The position numbers and the translations under genes were made by a program. This document shows, piece after piece, positions 27,454-36,365 of a stretch of 36,365 nt of DNA (the first letter of the stretch is position 1; each line of letters opens with the position of its first letter). The stretch lies in assembly GCA_027034005.1 (NCBI GenBank), contig JALVJU010000287.1, positions 1 to 36,365 of the forward strand, in the 5' to 3' direction. Under the pieces are notes generated by a model. That model had not been told where the DNA came from and ran no database searches. It saw only the letters and a list, made by a program, of their open reading frames with translations. The DNA is from Marinilabiliaceae bacterium. Its GTDB lineage: Bacteria; Bacteroidota; Bacteroidia; Bacteroidales; Marinilabiliaceae.

Positions 27454-27921
27454 TCAGATCAACTTATAGACAGTACTGTTTTTTAATTCATTCATAACAA
27501 ATGAACTTCGTACATTGCCTATGTTGTCAATGGTCGCAAGCTTGTTGTAAATGAAATCGTGATACGAATCCATGTTCTCGGTCGTGACCTTAAGCATGTA
27601 GTCATACATACCCGCAATATGATAGCACTCCATCACTTCCGGAAATTTAGTGATCTGTGTCTCGAAATGATGGATATACTCCCGTGAATGTTCCTTGATC
27701 GACACATTACAAAAGGCTATGAGTTTTCGGCCTATCTTCTCTTTGTTCAGCATTGCCACATATCGTTCGATAACTCCTTGCTTTTCCAGCCTCTTGATCC
27801 TCTCGAACACCGGGGTCACTGTCAGCCCGAGATGATGGGCGAGCTGTTTAGTTGTCAGTTTTGCATCCTCCTGAAGCAGCATCAGGAGTTTCCTGTCCGT
27901 TGAATCCAGTTTAATTTCCAT
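27454..27921 (-). CDS. Lrp/AsnC family transcriptional regulator
   Basis: LDSTDRKLLMLLQEDAKLTTKQLAHHLGLTVTPVFERIKRLEKQGVIERYVAMLN; RAM-like C-terminus. Confidence 0.93.
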   Translation of the reverse strand: MEIKLDSTDRKLLMLLQEDAKLTTKQLAHHLGLTVTPVFERIKRLEKQGVIERYVAMLNKEKIGRKLIAFCNVSIKEHSREYIHHFETQITKFPEVMECYHIAGMYDYMLKVTTENMDSYHDFIYNKLATIDNIGNVRSSFVMNELKNSTVYKLI

Positions 27922-28050
27922 TTCAGAATTATTTTCTGGTTTAAAACAATTTTCAAATCAAATAAATCATTTTATTTCTGCTTATCAAATTTTATTTAGG
28001 TTTTTTTTCCTGTTTATTGATTTTTTTAAGAATCTATAACCACTCATTCG

Positions 28051-28058
28051 TAACTTTG
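28051..28058 (+). promoter_or_regulatory. Candidate -7 element (TAACTTTG) for the downstream PLP enzyme gene
   Basis: Matches TAnnTTTG about 25 nt upstream of the start codon; no clear -33 element seen. Confidence 0.4.
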
Positions 28059-28082
28059 GATAAATAAAAAACTTAAAAAACC

Positions 28083-29381
28083 ATGAAAAGTCCATCAATG
28101 TCTCCCGAAAGTTATATGATGTCACTTGGTTACTCTGCCAAAGAACATCAGGGAGCGGTAAAGTCACCGATATTCCAGACCTCAACATTCGCTTTTCACA
28201 CGGCGGAGGAAGGGAAAGCCTTCTTCGAGATCGCTTACGGATTAAGGGACAAGAAAGAAGGTGAAGAGCTTGGAATGATCTACAGCAGGGTGGATAACCC
28301 CAATATGCATGTTCTTGAGCAGCGGCTTGCCGTATGGGACAACGCCGAAGCCGGAGCCTTTTTCAGCAGCGGCATGGCGGCGATAACAACTACTGTGCTC
28401 ACATTCGTACGGCCGGGTGACCTGTTCGTGTATGCTTCACCGGTGTACGGAGGCACCGACCACTTTTTCAATCATGTGCTGCCGCAGTTTGGTATTAAAG
28501 TAATAAAATTCTTCCCGGGAGAAACAGAAACAGAGATACAGAAAAGAATAAAAAAAGAAGCTCCGGGGCTGGAACCTGCCATGATATACGTAGAAACGCC
28601 AGGGAACCCCATCAACTCTCTTATCGACCTTGAGACGGTGAGGGATATGGCCGATGGCTTCACAAGTTTTGAACGTGAATGCCTCATGGTCGTGGACAAT
28701 ACTTTCCTCGGGCCTGTTTTCCAGCATCCCATGAAATTCGGCGCCGACCTTGTTGTTTACTCAGCTACCAAGTTCATTGGCGGGCACAGTGATGTAATTG
28801 CAGGTGCATGCGTGGGAAACAACAGCCTGATAGGCCAGATAAAGGCAATGCGCACGTTCTTTGGCAGCCAGATAGACCCCAACTCTGCCTGGCTCCTGAT
28901 GCGCAGCCTTGAAACACTTAAAATAAGAATGGAACAACAGTCACGCAGTGCCATTGAGATCGCGCAGTATCTGTTAAGCCATAACATGGTAACGAACCTG
29001 CATTACCTTGGATTCCTTGAAAATGGATCTGATCAGGAACGTATTTACAAAAAACAGTGTGAAGCCCCGGGATCGATGATAGCATTTGAGATAAAAGGAG
29101 GAGAAAAAGAGGCATTTGCATTTCTGAACAACCTTGAGATGTTCAAACTGGCTGTAAGTCTCGGCTCAACTGAAAGCCTGGCCGAACACCCCGCAACCAT
29201 GACCCATGTGGATGTCTCTCCCGAAGACAGGAAGCGCCTCGGGATAGCTCCAAACCTAATACGTCTCAGCATCGGACTTGAAAACCCGGGAGACCTGATT
29301 CTTAAAATAGAAAAAGCTCTGGAGATCGCCGAAGAGGTTCATTCTGGACGAAAAAAACGGAACACAGTTTCTAACACCTAA
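28083..29381 (+). CDS. Cys/Met metabolism PLP-dependent enzyme (cystathionine gamma-synthase/methionine gamma-lyase family)
   Basis: SLGYSAKEHQGAVKSPIFQTSTFAF; FFSSGMAAI; YVETPGNP; VYSATKFIGGHSDVIAG; IRLSIGLENPGDLI. Confidence 0.92.
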   Translation: MKSPSMSPESYMMSLGYSAKEHQGAVKSPIFQTSTFAFHTAEEGKAFFEIAYGLRDKKEGEELGMIYSRVDNPNMHVLEQRLAVWDNAEAGAFFSSGMAAITTTVLTFVRPGDLFVYASPVYGGTDHFFNHVLPQFGIKVIKFFPGETETEIQKRIKKEAPGLEPAMIYVETPGNPINSLIDLETVRDMADGFTSFERECLMVVDNTFLGPVFQHPMKFGADLVVYSATKFIGGHSDVIAGACVGNNSLIGQIKAMRTFFGSQIDPNSAWLLMRSLETLKIRMEQQSRSAIEIAQYLLSHNMVTNLHYLGFLENGSDQERIYKKQCEAPGSMIAFEIKGGEKEAFAFLNNLEMFKLAVSLGSTESLAEHPATMTHVDVSPEDRKRLGIAPNLIRLSIGLENPGDLILKIEKALEIAEEVHSGRKKRNTVSNT

Positions 29382-29400
29382 TATGATCAAACACCGGAAG

Positions 29401-29447
29401 GCTCCCGCTCCATCGGTTTTTTCCGAAGGAACGGGAGTTTTTTTTAT
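29401..29447 (+). terminator. Predicted intrinsic terminator
   Basis: ctcccgctcc...tcgg-tttttt-ccga...ggaacgggag stem followed by a T-run. Confidence 0.75.
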
Positions 29448-29450
29448 CAA

Positions 29451-29594
29451 ACCTTAAATCTGCAATAGTGTTTCTGCTGCAACCTCCAAAGTCACATCAT
29501 TATTGAAAATACTCGTTTGAAGCTTCTCACCGTAGCTAATGCTACGCTTACGATGCTTCTTCGCTGCTACAAAGCACCCTTGCGGATTTAAGGT
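29451..29594. repeat. 144-bp element bounded by imperfect inverted repeats
   Basis: accttaaatctgcaa (29451-29465) versus ttgcggatttaaggt (29580-29594), 14/15 complementary; internal palindrome cgtagc-taat-gctacg (29531-29546). Confidence 0.55.
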
Positions 29595-29790
29595 CAAAAA
29601 TAAAGTGACGTGACCTGGCTTTATTCATTTGAGAACCATACAGCCATATCAAGGGGAGGGAGACGACAAAATCCACGAAATAAAAATAAGGTATAAAAAC
29701 AGAAATATTATTGTTGTACCAATTTCACAAACTGCTAATTGATATATTTGGGACACATAAAGCAAAATATCCCTATCCATGGCCAAAGCA

Positions 29791-29835
29791 AGCCCCATCG
29801 GGGCGTAACAATGGTAACCCCGTAACTTAGGAGAT
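29791..29835. repeat. REP-like palindrome
   Basis: gcccc-atc-ggggc (29792-29804) followed by gtaacaatggtaaccccgtaac. Confidence 0.45.
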
Positions 29836-30013
29836 CTTATTGCCTTTTTCAAAAGGATGCATATCCGATAAAAACATCATTCTGCCTTCCAAAATAACGG
29901 ATAACATAAAAGCTGTTTCATAACGATCCCCTGGAATTATATTCCTTTCATTTGATTTTCAGCAAGAAAAAAAGTAGTTTCAGCTGTTAAAGATTAACCC
30001 ATACACAAAAATC

Positions 30014-31798
30014 ATGTTACGGACCATATTTATTTTATCCATCTCACTTGCTTTTTTAATATCCTGCAGCACAAATTCCGTTAAAGTAAAAGAGCCTGTG
30101 AAAAAAGTAACTCTAAAGCTGGAACCGGGCCCGGGAAACCCGAGGAACAGTGAAGGCGATTTCATCAAACTAAAAGACGGAAGGATACTTTTCGTTTATA
30201 CTCATTTCACAGGAGGAACAGGAGATGCAGCCAGCGCCTTCCTGGCCGGCAGATACTCCTCGGACAAAGGAATGACCTGGACAAAGCAAGACACTGTTAT
30301 CCTGCCCAACGAGGGAAAACAGAACACAATGTCTGTATCTTTGCTGCGTCTCACATCAGGAGATATCGCCATGCTGTACCTGCGCAAGGACAGTGATGAC
30401 ATCTGCATGCCCTATCTGCGCAAATCAAATGACGAAGCACATAGCTGGGGTTCTCCTGTCAAATGCGTTGATGAAAACGGATACTATGTTGTCAACAACG
30501 ACAGACTGGTGCAATTGAACAACGGCCGGCTCATATTCCCATCTTCACAACATTTCATGTCCAGTGCGAGCCACGGTGTGATAAGCGCCCACTTCTCCGA
30601 TGACAACGGGAAAACATGGAAACGCTCGGAAGCAGTCCCTAACCCGGAAAAAATCATTTTACAGGAACCTGGACTGATAGAACTGAAAGACGGCAGGCTG
30701 CTGTTGTTTTGCCGTACTCCTGAAGGCCATCAATACTTCTCCTTTTCCGGTGACAATGGCAAAACATGGAGTGCAGTCGCCCCCGGTAACATAAAATCAC
30801 CTCTTTCACCTGCTTCAATAAAGAGAATCCCCAAAACAGGCGACCTGCTGCTGGTGTGGAACAACAATTTTGCAAAAGGGCGTGACGGAGGCAGGCGTAC
30901 TCCATTCAACATGGCAATATCGAAAGATGAAGCAAAAACCTGGGAGAAGGTAAAGACCATAGAAAGTGATCCCATGGGCTGGTACTGTTACACTGCCATC
31001 GAGCTTGTTGACGATAATGTTTTGCTCGGACACTGTGCAGGTGATACCCGCACCAATAACGGACTGTCAACAACCAACATTACAGTTGTGAACCTCGACT
31101 GGGTATATGCCGACGCTACTCCTGCCCCATACATTGCATCGGACGATAACGGATTGATAACACTGGGATGCAAAGACAGGAATGCACAAATCTTCTACAC
31201 TCTTGACAGCAACCTGCCTGGATATAAAAAAGGAGAACTTTATGAAAAACCTTTTAAGATAACACACCTTACACCTTTGACGATGCAGGCATTCAGTCCC
31301 GGAAAAACAGAGAGCAGGATCGTCAGCATCACGGCAGGAACAGGTATCATCATGTCTGCTGTCACCTCCATCAGCAATCCCCACAAAGGGTTCAAGTACC
31401 GGTATTTTGAAGGCAAAGCACATAACACATCGCAAATAAAAGATTTAACATTGATAGCAAAAGGCAATGTTCAGAATATTTCACTCGAAAAAGCACGCAG
31501 GGAAAAGGATTTTGCATTCATCTTCGACGGTTTCATTAATGCACCGGAAAACGAGATCTATACTTTTTACCTGACATCCAACGACGGTAGTGCCCTTTAC
31601 ATCGATAACATTAAAATAATTGACAATGACGGAGCTCACGGCAAACTTGAAAAGAGTGCTAAAGTAACACTTCAGAAAGGTTTGCATAAGGTCACTCTTT
31701 ACTACTTTCAGAATGGCGGAGGTTCTGCTATCAAGGCTGAATGGGCGGGGAAAGGTATGGAAAGACAGCTGCTGAAAACTGCAGTACAAATTGAATAA
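30014..31798 (+). CDS. BNR/sialidase-like exported lipoprotein with chitobiase/hexosaminidase C-terminal-like and PA14 domains
   Basis: Lipobox LISC; Asp-box-like SSDKGMTW, SDDNGKTW, SGDNGKTW, SKDEAKTW; QIFYTLDSNLPGYKKGELYEKPFKI; PA14-like FIFDGFINAPENEIYTFYLTSNDGSALYIDN. Confidence 0.82.
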   Translation: MLRTIFILSISLAFLISCSTNSVKVKEPVKKVTLKLEPGPGNPRNSEGDFIKLKDGRILFVYTHFTGGTGDAASAFLAGRYSSDKGMTWTKQDTVILPNEGKQNTMSVSLLRLTSGDIAMLYLRKDSDDICMPYLRKSNDEAHSWGSPVKCVDENGYYVVNNDRLVQLNNGRLIFPSSQHFMSSASHGVISAHFSDDNGKTWKRSEAVPNPEKIILQEPGLIELKDGRLLLFCRTPEGHQYFSFSGDNGKTWSAVAPGNIKSPLSPASIKRIPKTGDLLLVWNNNFAKGRDGGRRTPFNMAISKDEAKTWEKVKTIESDPMGWYCYTAIELVDDNVLLGHCAGDTRTNNGLSTTNITVVNLDWVYADATPAPYIASDDNGLITLGCKDRNAQIFYTLDSNLPGYKKGELYEKPFKITHLTPLTMQAFSPGKTESRIVSITAGTGIIMSAVTSISNPHKGFKYRYFEGKAHNTSQIKDLTLIAKGNVQNISLEKARREKDFAFIFDGFINAPENEIYTFYLTSNDGSALYIDNIKIIDNDGAHGKLEKSAKVTLQKGLHKVTLYYFQNGGGSAIKAEWAGKGMERQLLKTAVQIE

Positions 31799-31840
31799 GT
31801 ACAAAGCTCAAAAAAAAAGCAGAGCCAACAGGTAAAATAA

Positions 31841-31870
31841 AAAAAGAACCGGAAAAAACCGGTTCTTTTT
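31841..31870. terminator. Bidirectional intrinsic terminator between convergent genes
   Basis: aaaaagaaccgg-aaaaaa-ccggttcttttt perfect hairpin. Confidence 0.85.
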
Positions 31871-31896
31871 TTGTCAAATAACTTTGGAACACTCTT

Positions 31897-33783
31897 CTAT
31901 TGATATCCTGGATTCTGCTGAAGCTGAGTAGCCTTATTGATCTCAGTCCTTGAAATAGGTATCCAGTACTGACGGTTATCCGGCCATGTCCTGTCGTCAA
32001 CTATGGTTTCTGTATCATAGTTCCATTCTACACTTCCGTCATCATAATGGAAGATCTTAATAGGATGAACATTTTCTATCACCTGATCGGCGATCATCCA
32101 CTTACGGATACAGTACCAGCGATCACCTTCACCAAACATCTCTATCTGACGTTCGTGGCGATACCACTTACGTGCCTGAGCCTGATCAACTCCTGTATCC
32201 CTGTCGGGCAAACCGGCACGGTTACGCAGCATGTTCACAGCACCTAATCCCTCGGCCACATCACCAAGTTCTATACATGCCTCGGCATAATCCAAAAGGA
32301 CCTCTGCATAACGAAACTCTATCCATGCATTCTCATTTCGATAAAACTGACCAATAGTATTTATATCCACATATTTCTTGAGATAGTATCCAACTTTGGT
32401 CCCGTTCCATGCTTCAATAAGGCTTTGACGTGTATCCAGACCTGCTGTTACTGTCCCATCATCATGTACCCAATAACCTGTCTGAACGCGGCCTTCCGGG
32501 TCCATTCCGGCACCGTCACTCGGACGCTGCTGCCATTTTGCACCATCAAAAAGTATTGTTGCATAGAAACGCGGTTCTCGTCCGTTGTATGGATTTCTTT
32601 CCGGGTCGGCAGCCAGCTCGTCCGCAGTAGCAGTACGGACATTATCATTCCCCGGATCATATTTATCCCACTGAAAAGGAGTACCGTCCTTCATCTCAAA
32701 CTTACGAACCACAGGTTCCAGAGGGTTGTTGTTACCCCAGTTATGATAACCATTAGGCCCCCACCATATATTCTGCCAGCTTTGATTACCTTTCTCGTTC
32801 AGATACTGAACTCCCCAGATAACCTCCTGGTTCCATTCTCCTTTCTGGGTAAATATGTTATAGAAATTATCAGCATATTCCATAACCTGCTCTTCCGTCA
32901 TATTTGCCGGGGGATCATCAGTAGAGCCGGTCAGGCCAAATTCACCATATTTGCCATCAATGATATCTTTGGCTGCTGCTTTGGCTGCTGCAAGCCTTTC
33001 CTGACGAGTACCTGTTGTGAAAGACACAAGAGGATTACTTCCCTCGTATCCTCCATTGACAAGTTCTCCTGAACAGAAACTCAACAATCTTGATTTCAAT
33101 GCTGCGGCAGCGCCTTTTGTAGCACGCCCCTGTTCTATGTCCCCGTTTTTAGGAAGCCCCTGTATTGCCTTGTCGATATCGGCCAATATGAATTGCAGCG
33201 TCTCATCAAGAGATGATCTTTTATAAGTACTAAAATCTTCACCCAGTTCAAATGGTTTGTCAACCAGGATCAAGCCACCATAAGAACGCAAAAGATTAGT
33301 ATAGTCAAAAGCCCTGATAAAATATGCTTCAGCTTTCATCCTTGCAATAAGATCTTTATCACCCTGTGTTTCTGCCGGGACGTTATCGATATTAGCAAGC
33401 AAAACATTGACATTCTGGATGTTTTTATACAATGGCTCCCATCGTATCCAGTCAAAACGAGTATTTCCGAAATGTCCAAGTTCATCAGGACTAAGAGTAC
33501 CCTTTACAAAAGTGTAACCACCCGGACGGTGAATACACAAACCTTCGTCAGTAGCAGAGGCAAGCAGGTCTTCACGTAAACCAAGTGTCACGCCGGCTCC
33601 CCACCAGGGACCTGAACCGCCCATAAAATCATAACATTTTCCAAGATAAGCTTTGGTCAGGTTTATATCCTGGAAAACCGAGTTTTGGTCGAAAGAATCA
33701 ACCGGAGCCTGGTCAAGTACATTCTCACAAGATGTTATTATAAGTAACATCAGAGGAAGTATCATATATATTAATTTCTTCAT
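31897..33783 (-). CDS. susD: SusD/RagB family nutrient-uptake outer membrane lipoprotein
   Basis: Lipobox LIITSC; ARMKAEAYFIRAFDYTNLLRSYGGLILVDKP; WIEFRYAEVLLDYAEACIELGD; YWIPISRTEINKATQLQQNPGYQ. Confidence 0.93.
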   Translation of the reverse strand: MKKLIYMILPLMLLIITSCENVLDQAPVDSFDQNSVFQDINLTKAYLGKCYDFMGGSGPWWGAGVTLGLREDLLASATDEGLCIHRPGGYTFVKGTLSPDELGHFGNTRFDWIRWEPLYKNIQNVNVLLANIDNVPAETQGDKDLIARMKAEAYFIRAFDYTNLLRSYGGLILVDKPFELGEDFSTYKRSSLDETLQFILADIDKAIQGLPKNGDIEQGRATKGAAAALKSRLLSFCSGELVNGGYEGSNPLVSFTTGTRQERLAAAKAAAKDIIDGKYGEFGLTGSTDDPPANMTEEQVMEYADNFYNIFTQKGEWNQEVIWGVQYLNEKGNQSWQNIWWGPNGYHNWGNNNPLEPVVRKFEMKDGTPFQWDKYDPGNDNVRTATADELAADPERNPYNGREPRFYATILFDGAKWQQRPSDGAGMDPEGRVQTGYWVHDDGTVTAGLDTRQSLIEAWNGTKVGYYLKKYVDINTIGQFYRNENAWIEFRYAEVLLDYAEACIELGDVAEGLGAVNMLRNRAGLPDRDTGVDQAQARKWYRHERQIEMFGEGDRWYCIRKWMIADQVIENVHPIKIFHYDDGSVEWNYDTETIVDDRTWPDNRQYWIPISRTEINKATQLQQNPGYQ

Positions 33784-33816
33784 TTTATTATATTTTTAAT
33801 TTATTCATTAAATTAA

Positions 33817-36365
33817 TTAAAACGTAACCTTAGCTCCAATGGCTATTGTTCTTACAGCAGGATAGGTCATTGGCCGGCCTATTTCAGGATCGAAATTATG
33901 CTGCGCTGAATAAATGAGCGCAAGATTATTACCTGACAAGTACACGCTGAAGTCATTTAATCTAAGATCCCTTATAATATTCTTAGGTAAAGTATAAGAA
34001 AGGATAAGGTTCTTCAAACGGCAATATGCCATATTGTCCCAGTGGTATGTACTGTTATTACGGCCAAATGCCCAGTAAAGGTCATTCCTGTTGTATGCCC
34101 TGGCAATATCAGTATGGATATGATCCGGTGTCCAGCGGTTCTCATAACTCCATTTGAAGTAGTTTCCTGCTTCCCCGCGGCGACCGTCCTGAATATTCAT
34201 CCTGTAGTAAGTTCCTTGTCCCTGGAACAATATGGAGAGTGTAAAATTCTTGAATGAAGCATCCAGTGATAAACCGTAAAATATCTCAGGTGCGTCGGCT
34301 TTATCGAGAAGTATTTTATCATCACTATTTATTACACCGTCATTATTGTAGTCATCAAAAATCACATCACCCGGTTTTGCTCCCGGCCAATGCGGATAGT
34401 TATCAACTGCTGCCTGGTCGGCAAAAACGCCGATAGATTTGTAAAGAAGAACGGCTCCATATGGGTGACCGGTACGCTGTTGCCATGGTACAGCCCTCTC
34501 GGGTTCATCCATAAACACAACTTTGTTCCTGTTAAAACTGAAGTTTCCGTTAACATTGAACATAAATGTATTATGTCCTTTGTAATGATATCCTCCATCT
34601 ATCTCAAATCCGTGGTTTTTAACTTCTGCTATGTTCTCGTCCGGAAGCTGAAGCCCTGTGAATGAAGGTACAGATGCGTTCCTTGGAGCAAGAATATCAG
34701 ATCGTTTGTTCCAGAAGAATTCAGCATTCAGATGGAACATATTGTCCAGTATCTGGGAATCAAAACCTGCATTATAGGTTGTTTGCTTCTCCCAGGTAAT
34801 ATTCGGGTTGGCAACACCGGCTTGTTGAACTATAGTTTCAACAATTTTATCGGTCCCAAATGTCATACCTTTCGCCAGCTCATATTTATTCATGTACTGG
34901 AAAGGAGCTCCCGGGTCCATACCCATTTTACCATACGAGGCTCTCAGCTTAAAATAATTGATAGCACTAAGATTGTTTTTCCAGAATTCCTCTTCTGAGG
35001 CACGCCAGCCCAGCAACAGTCCGGGGAAGTTACCCCACCTACTGTCCGGCGGGAACTTAAGTGATCCGTCACGCCTGAAGATGAACTCTGCAAGATATTT
35101 ATTTTTGTAGTTGTAGTTAACACGGCCAATCCATGATTTACGTGCATATATTCCTATACCGCCCCAGTTGTCTTTACCTTCATCAGCACCTGCACTAAGA
35201 GTCTGAACAATATCAGAGATATAATCTTTACGGAAAGCTCCGAAGTTGTTCCAGTCTTCCTGTATCTGCTCATAGGCGCCAAAAAACTTCAATCTGTGAT
35301 TACCGAATTTATGTTCGTAAGTGAAACTCGAGTTCCACACTTGTCTCATATATCTGTCATAATACTCGCTCAACTGAGGTGAGGGATATCCTCTTGGCGT
35401 AGGGGTCAGATCCATTGATGTTATAAAACCTTCACTGTCACGCACAGCTGTATCCCACTGCGGGAAATACAGTATCCAGGGCTTCATAAACCTTTTCCTG
35501 TATGAGTTTGTTATGTCGAAAGTGTAGTAAACATCTATGGACAATCCTTTGAGCGGAGTTAAAGATCCGAGAAATTTAGTCTGGTTCTTATATACATTGG
35601 TATCGTCCGTACCTGTCTCGAATGTGGATGTAACCACCGGGTTGTCACCATATTCAATATCAGGCCCGGGTTCACCTGTTGGCCAGTATGCCCATTGTGT
35701 CGGCACAAGGCGTGTTGCCTGACCGTAAATGGAGCTTGCACTCTTGGTCGGATAAAGTTTCTTGTTTACATATCCTGCATAATCGATCGAAGTCCTGAAC
35801 CATTTGGTGATCGGAAGATTCAGGTTAGCACGCAGGTTGTACTGCTTGTAATTTGTTGATTTGGCCTTGTAGATTGCTTCCTGGTTCCTGTAACCAAACG
35901 ACACAAAATATGTCCTCCCTTTGTTACCTCCTTCTATAGAAACATTGTGCTTCATTGAAGTAGTGTTCTTTGCAATAAGTTCTCCCATCCAGTCAGTATT
36001 CGGGTGCTCCCAGGGGTCACGGCCGCTGTAGAAAAGTTCTATATCACGGTCGCTGTATGTACGCTCGCGTCCTTCATAATCCTGATATTCGCTAAGCATA
36101 GTTGCATAATCGCCTGCATTAAGGACTTCAGGAAGAACCGTCGGTTTCATGAATCCCTGATAGAACTGATATGTTATTTTCGGCAAGCCCTGTTTCCCTT
36201 TTTTGGTTGTAACCAGAATTACACCGTTGGCAGCAGATGATCCGTAGATCGCAGCTGCAGCATCTTTCAAAATAGAGATACTTGCAATATCAACAGGGTC
36301 AACTTCACTCAACGATCGACCGGGAATACCATCAATAACAACCATAGGCCCGGTGTTCTTTCCTA
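33817..36365 (-). CDS. susC: SusC/RagA family TonB-dependent receptor (N-terminus outside window)
   Basis: [60 protein letters not shown]-terminal beta-barrel end [15 protein letters not shown]. Frame is open past the 36345 Met. Confidence 0.95.
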   Translation of the reverse strand, partial: GKNTGPMVVIDGIPGRSLSEVDPVDIASISILKDAAAAIYGSSAANGVILVTTKKGKQGLPKITYQFYQGFMKPTVLPEVLNAGDYATMLSEYQDYEGRERTYSDRDIELFYSGRDPWEHPNTDWMGELIAKNTTSMKHNVSIEGGNKGRTYFVSFGYRNQEAIYKAKSTNYKQYNLRANLNLPITKWFRTSIDYAGYVNKKLYPTKSASSIYGQATRLVPTQWAYWPTGEPGPDIEYGDNPVVTSTFETGTDDTNVYKNQTKFLGSLTPLKGLSIDVYYTFDITNSYRKRFMKPWILYFPQWDTAVRDSEGFITSMDLTPTPRGYPSPQLSEYYDRYMRQVWNSSFTYEHKFGNHRLKFFGAYEQIQEDWNNFGAFRKDYISDIVQTLSAGADEGKDNWGGIGIYARKSWIGRVNYNYKNKYLAEFIFRRDGSLKFPPDSRWGNFPGLLLGWRASEEEFWKNNLSAINYFKLRASYGKMGMDPGAPFQYMNKYELAKGMTFGTDKIVETIVQQAGVANPNITWEKQTTYNAGFDSQILDNMFHLNAEFFWNKRSDILAPRNASVPSFTGLQLPDENIAEVKNHGFEIDGGYHYKGHNTFMFNVNGNFSFNRNKVVFMDEPERAVPWQQRTGHPYGAVLLYKSIGVFADQAAVDNYPHWPGAKPGDVIFDDYNNDGVINSDDKILLDKADAPEIFYGLSLDASFKNFTLSILFQGQGTYYRMNIQDGRRGEAGNYFKWSYENRWTPDHIHTDIARAYNRNDLYWAFGRNNSTYHWDNMAYCRLKNLILSYTLPKNIIRDLRLNDFSVYLSGNNLALIYSAQHNFDPEIGRPMTYPAVRTIAIGAKVTF

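Noticed and set aside
1-36365. CRISPR arrays, tRNA/rRNA genes, retrons, diversity-generating elements, phage genes or transposases
   Set aside because: No regularly spaced repeats, cloverleaf/rRNA sequences or corresponding protein motifs were recognised. Short structured RNAs cannot be excluded without covariance-model searches.

Overview
This is a Bacteroidetes-type chromosomal window: SusC/SusD pair, TAnnTTTG-like promoters, many lipoproteins. It falls into several blocks. (1) A partial secreted protein (minus strand), then three tandem secreted phosphoesterases (metallophosphoesterase, YVTN-propeller/phosphoesterase fusion, GDPD) and an uncharacterised polytopic membrane protein. (2) A repeat-rich intergenic region and a decayed SDR pseudogene. 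(3) A visibly AT-richer block, about 8.1-21.95 kb, that looks like one co-directional catabolic operon: FadR-type GntR regulator, HpcH/HpaI aldolase, class III aminotransferase, FbaB/LacD-type aldolase, FGGY kinase, divergent NagB-like protein, amidohydrolase, ceramidase-like amidase, SSS symporter, aldo/keto reductase, a truncated glycosyl-hydrolase remnant, Gfo/Idh/MocA oxidoreductase and SDR. (4) Housekeeping/accessory genes: FAH family, exonuclease, TPR-PD40, exported SOD, GH109-like, Lrp/AsnC, Cys/Met PLP enzyme. (5) A BNR/PA14 sialidase-like lipoprotein convergent with a SusD/SusC pair that runs off the window end. The best candidate for an undescribed system is the block-3 operon, which looks like an amino-sugar or amino-polyol catabolic route with an unusual enzyme mix. 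It has a clear predicted promoter with an 18-bp perfect palindrome at the expected transcription start. No RNA genes or CRISPR arrays were recognised. All family calls come from reading motifs by eye; no database search was run.
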